Part shown: piece by piece, positions 62,880-64,000 of the stretch | How the letters are laid out: each line of letters begins with the position of its first letter | How positions within the stretch are numbered: position 1 is the first letter of the stretch | Source of the DNA: Blumeriella jaapii | Lineage: Eukaryota; Ascomycota; Leotiomycetes; Helotiales; Drepanopezizaceae | Length of the DNA: 64,000 bases | Assembly (NCBI GenBank): GCA_009599575.1 | Contig: VWND01000003.1 | Location: forward strand, 496,001-560,000 | Direction of reading: 5' to 3' | Made by a program: the position numbers and the translations under genes | The notes under the pieces: model-generated | Database searches by the model: none | Seen by the model: the letters and a program-made list of their open reading frames with translations, nothing else | What the model was told of the DNA's origin: nothing

Positions 62880-63990
62880 ACTAATTAATCAAAAACCGAA
62901 CTTTTTAATTTTATATTTTTTCGGTTTTTTAATTCGTTTTTGGCTTTTTTGCTATTAGCTTTTGCGAAGGGGTAGCGTTTCGCTTGTCGTTTGAATTATT
63001 TTATTTATTTTGCTTTTTTAAAAAATGGTTTAATAAAATGTTAATCGAAGTATCGTTTAGATTTACGAACGTTTTAATAGCTTTTTCGTCGATAATATTA
63101 TTAAATGTCGCCGCGACGAATGCTTTTTACGACTTTTTTCCGTAAATAATAGATTTCAGCTTTTGAACGTAGTTTTACGCTTTGCAAAACGCGCTAAAAA
63201 ATCTTATATTAAAATCGTGGAAGTAATCGATTAGCTCGTCGTAATTAAAATCGATTAACGCTTTTGCTTTTCGTAAAACTAATAAATCGGATTACGATTG
63301 TTTACCGACGAATGCTTTTGAAAAGGTTCCGAGGCTTATAAAAAAAACTATTTTACGAAATAGTTCGAAAATAGTCGTTTACAATCGAAACTACCGAAAA
63401 TGCTGTAATTGCTTTCGCCGCAATACAAATAATATCAGATTGCTTATCGAATTATCGTTTTCGAAGTAGTTTTTGTATTTCTGCGCTGTGTAATTGTTCG
63501 AATAAATTAATATCGCGCCGTCGGCTTTTTGGGTTCTGAATTTAACGAAAATTTTTTGCTTAGTCGAAAAGCTGATAAAAATTATTTTATTTTTTATTTC
63601 GTAGCTTTCGGTTTCGTAGTCCGATAAAATAGCCGAGGCTATTGTTTTAAACGCGCTGAAATACGAGAAAGCTAAGCTTTTCTGAATGGTTTTAATCAGT
63701 TTGGCGTCGTAGTATAATTGCAAATAAGCTTCGATTATTTCCGAATTATACGCTAGTACAAACAAAACGTAATAGTCGAAAATGGCGTCGGTAAGATTTT
63801 CGATTTTTTTTTTTTTTTAAAAATCGGCGATATCGAATTTTATAATCGTAATACGGTCGGGACCAGCGAAACTTAAGGCGATCGGAACGTTAAAATATAC
63901 TACGAAGCGGTAGTTTCCAGAATTCCGGGTAATTAAAGCAGCGAGGTAAAAGCCGGAATGCATTTTGAAAGCTTATTAAATAAAACTGTA
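62880..63990 (-). mobile_element. RIP-degraded transposon-like coding relic
   Basis: AT-rich, CpA-poor and TpA-rich, which is the footprint of RIP. On the minus strand a frame is open from about 63810 down to 63391 (KIENLTDAIFDYYVLFVLAY ... RKQLQHFR) and then continues recognisably to about 62970 interrupted only by TAA or TAG codons at about six places, each where CAA or CAG (Gln) would fit. A further piece (MHSGFYLAAL ...) lies at 63830-63965 next to an A/T homopolymer. The chain is Lys/Asn/Phe-rich with a basic tail. I do not recognise the family; a Gag-like or other transposon protein is a guess. The element continues beyond the window end. Confidence 0.6.
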
Positions 63991-64000
63991 AAGTATATTA

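Overview
The window is nuclear DNA of a filamentous ascomycete (Pezizomycotina). The evidence is short GT-AG introns (about 45-145 bp) in most genes, fungal-type Cdc42, Nrd1-like and asco-laccase proteins, polypyrimidine leaders, and at the right edge an AT-rich tract whose pattern fits repeat-induced point mutation (RIP). Class or species cannot be fixed from sequence alone. I support sixteen protein genes, three relics or mobile elements and many simple repeats. No rRNA, tRNA or CRISPR array was recognised.

0-31 kb is a housekeeping block with very long, repeat-rich spacers: a Crp1/Mdg1-like carbohydrate-binding protein (-), an Iwr1-like RNA polymerase II import factor (+), a four-RRM Nrd1-like RNA-binding protein (-), cytosolic asparaginyl-tRNA synthetase (-) divergent from DNA ligase I (+), a Vma22-like V-ATPase assembly factor (-) divergent from Cdc42 (+) with a small inverted-repeat element between them, and a secreted-type agmatinase-like ureohydrolase (+). 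The spacers carry the palindromic words GTACAGTAC/GTACTGTAC, TACCTACC/GGTAGGTA strings and microsatellites.

31-45 kb is looser and more accessory: a broken NACHT (NLR-type) relic, an amino-acid permease, a small DUF7704-like membrane protein, a laccase, and almost 5 kb with no gene I can support. 45.3-52.8 kb is filled by one gene of eight exons for a 2,337-residue protein that joins an SF1 (Upf1/ZNFX1-like) helicase, NFX1-like Cys-rich fingers, three CbxX/CfqX-type AAA modules, a coiled coil and a short Cys/His tail. It is the most unusual gene here.

53-61 kb returns to dense genes: an MFS sugar transporter (-) divergent from a secreted glycoside-hydrolase-like protein (+), which may act as a nutrient-scavenging pair, then Slc1-type lysophosphatidate acyltransferase (-) divergent from the glutaminase subunit of pyridoxal phosphate synthase (+). 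From about 62.7 kb to the end is an AT-rich transposon-like relic.

A cross-cutting point: six conserved genes (Iwr1, agmatinase, permease twice, GH-like, Slc1, Pdx2) each need a missing base or two to read through, while ten others are intact to the base. Because several of these are normally essential, uncorrected small deletions in the assembly are more likely than a wave of gene death. All exon joins given were checked for phase and total length by hand; none has transcript support.
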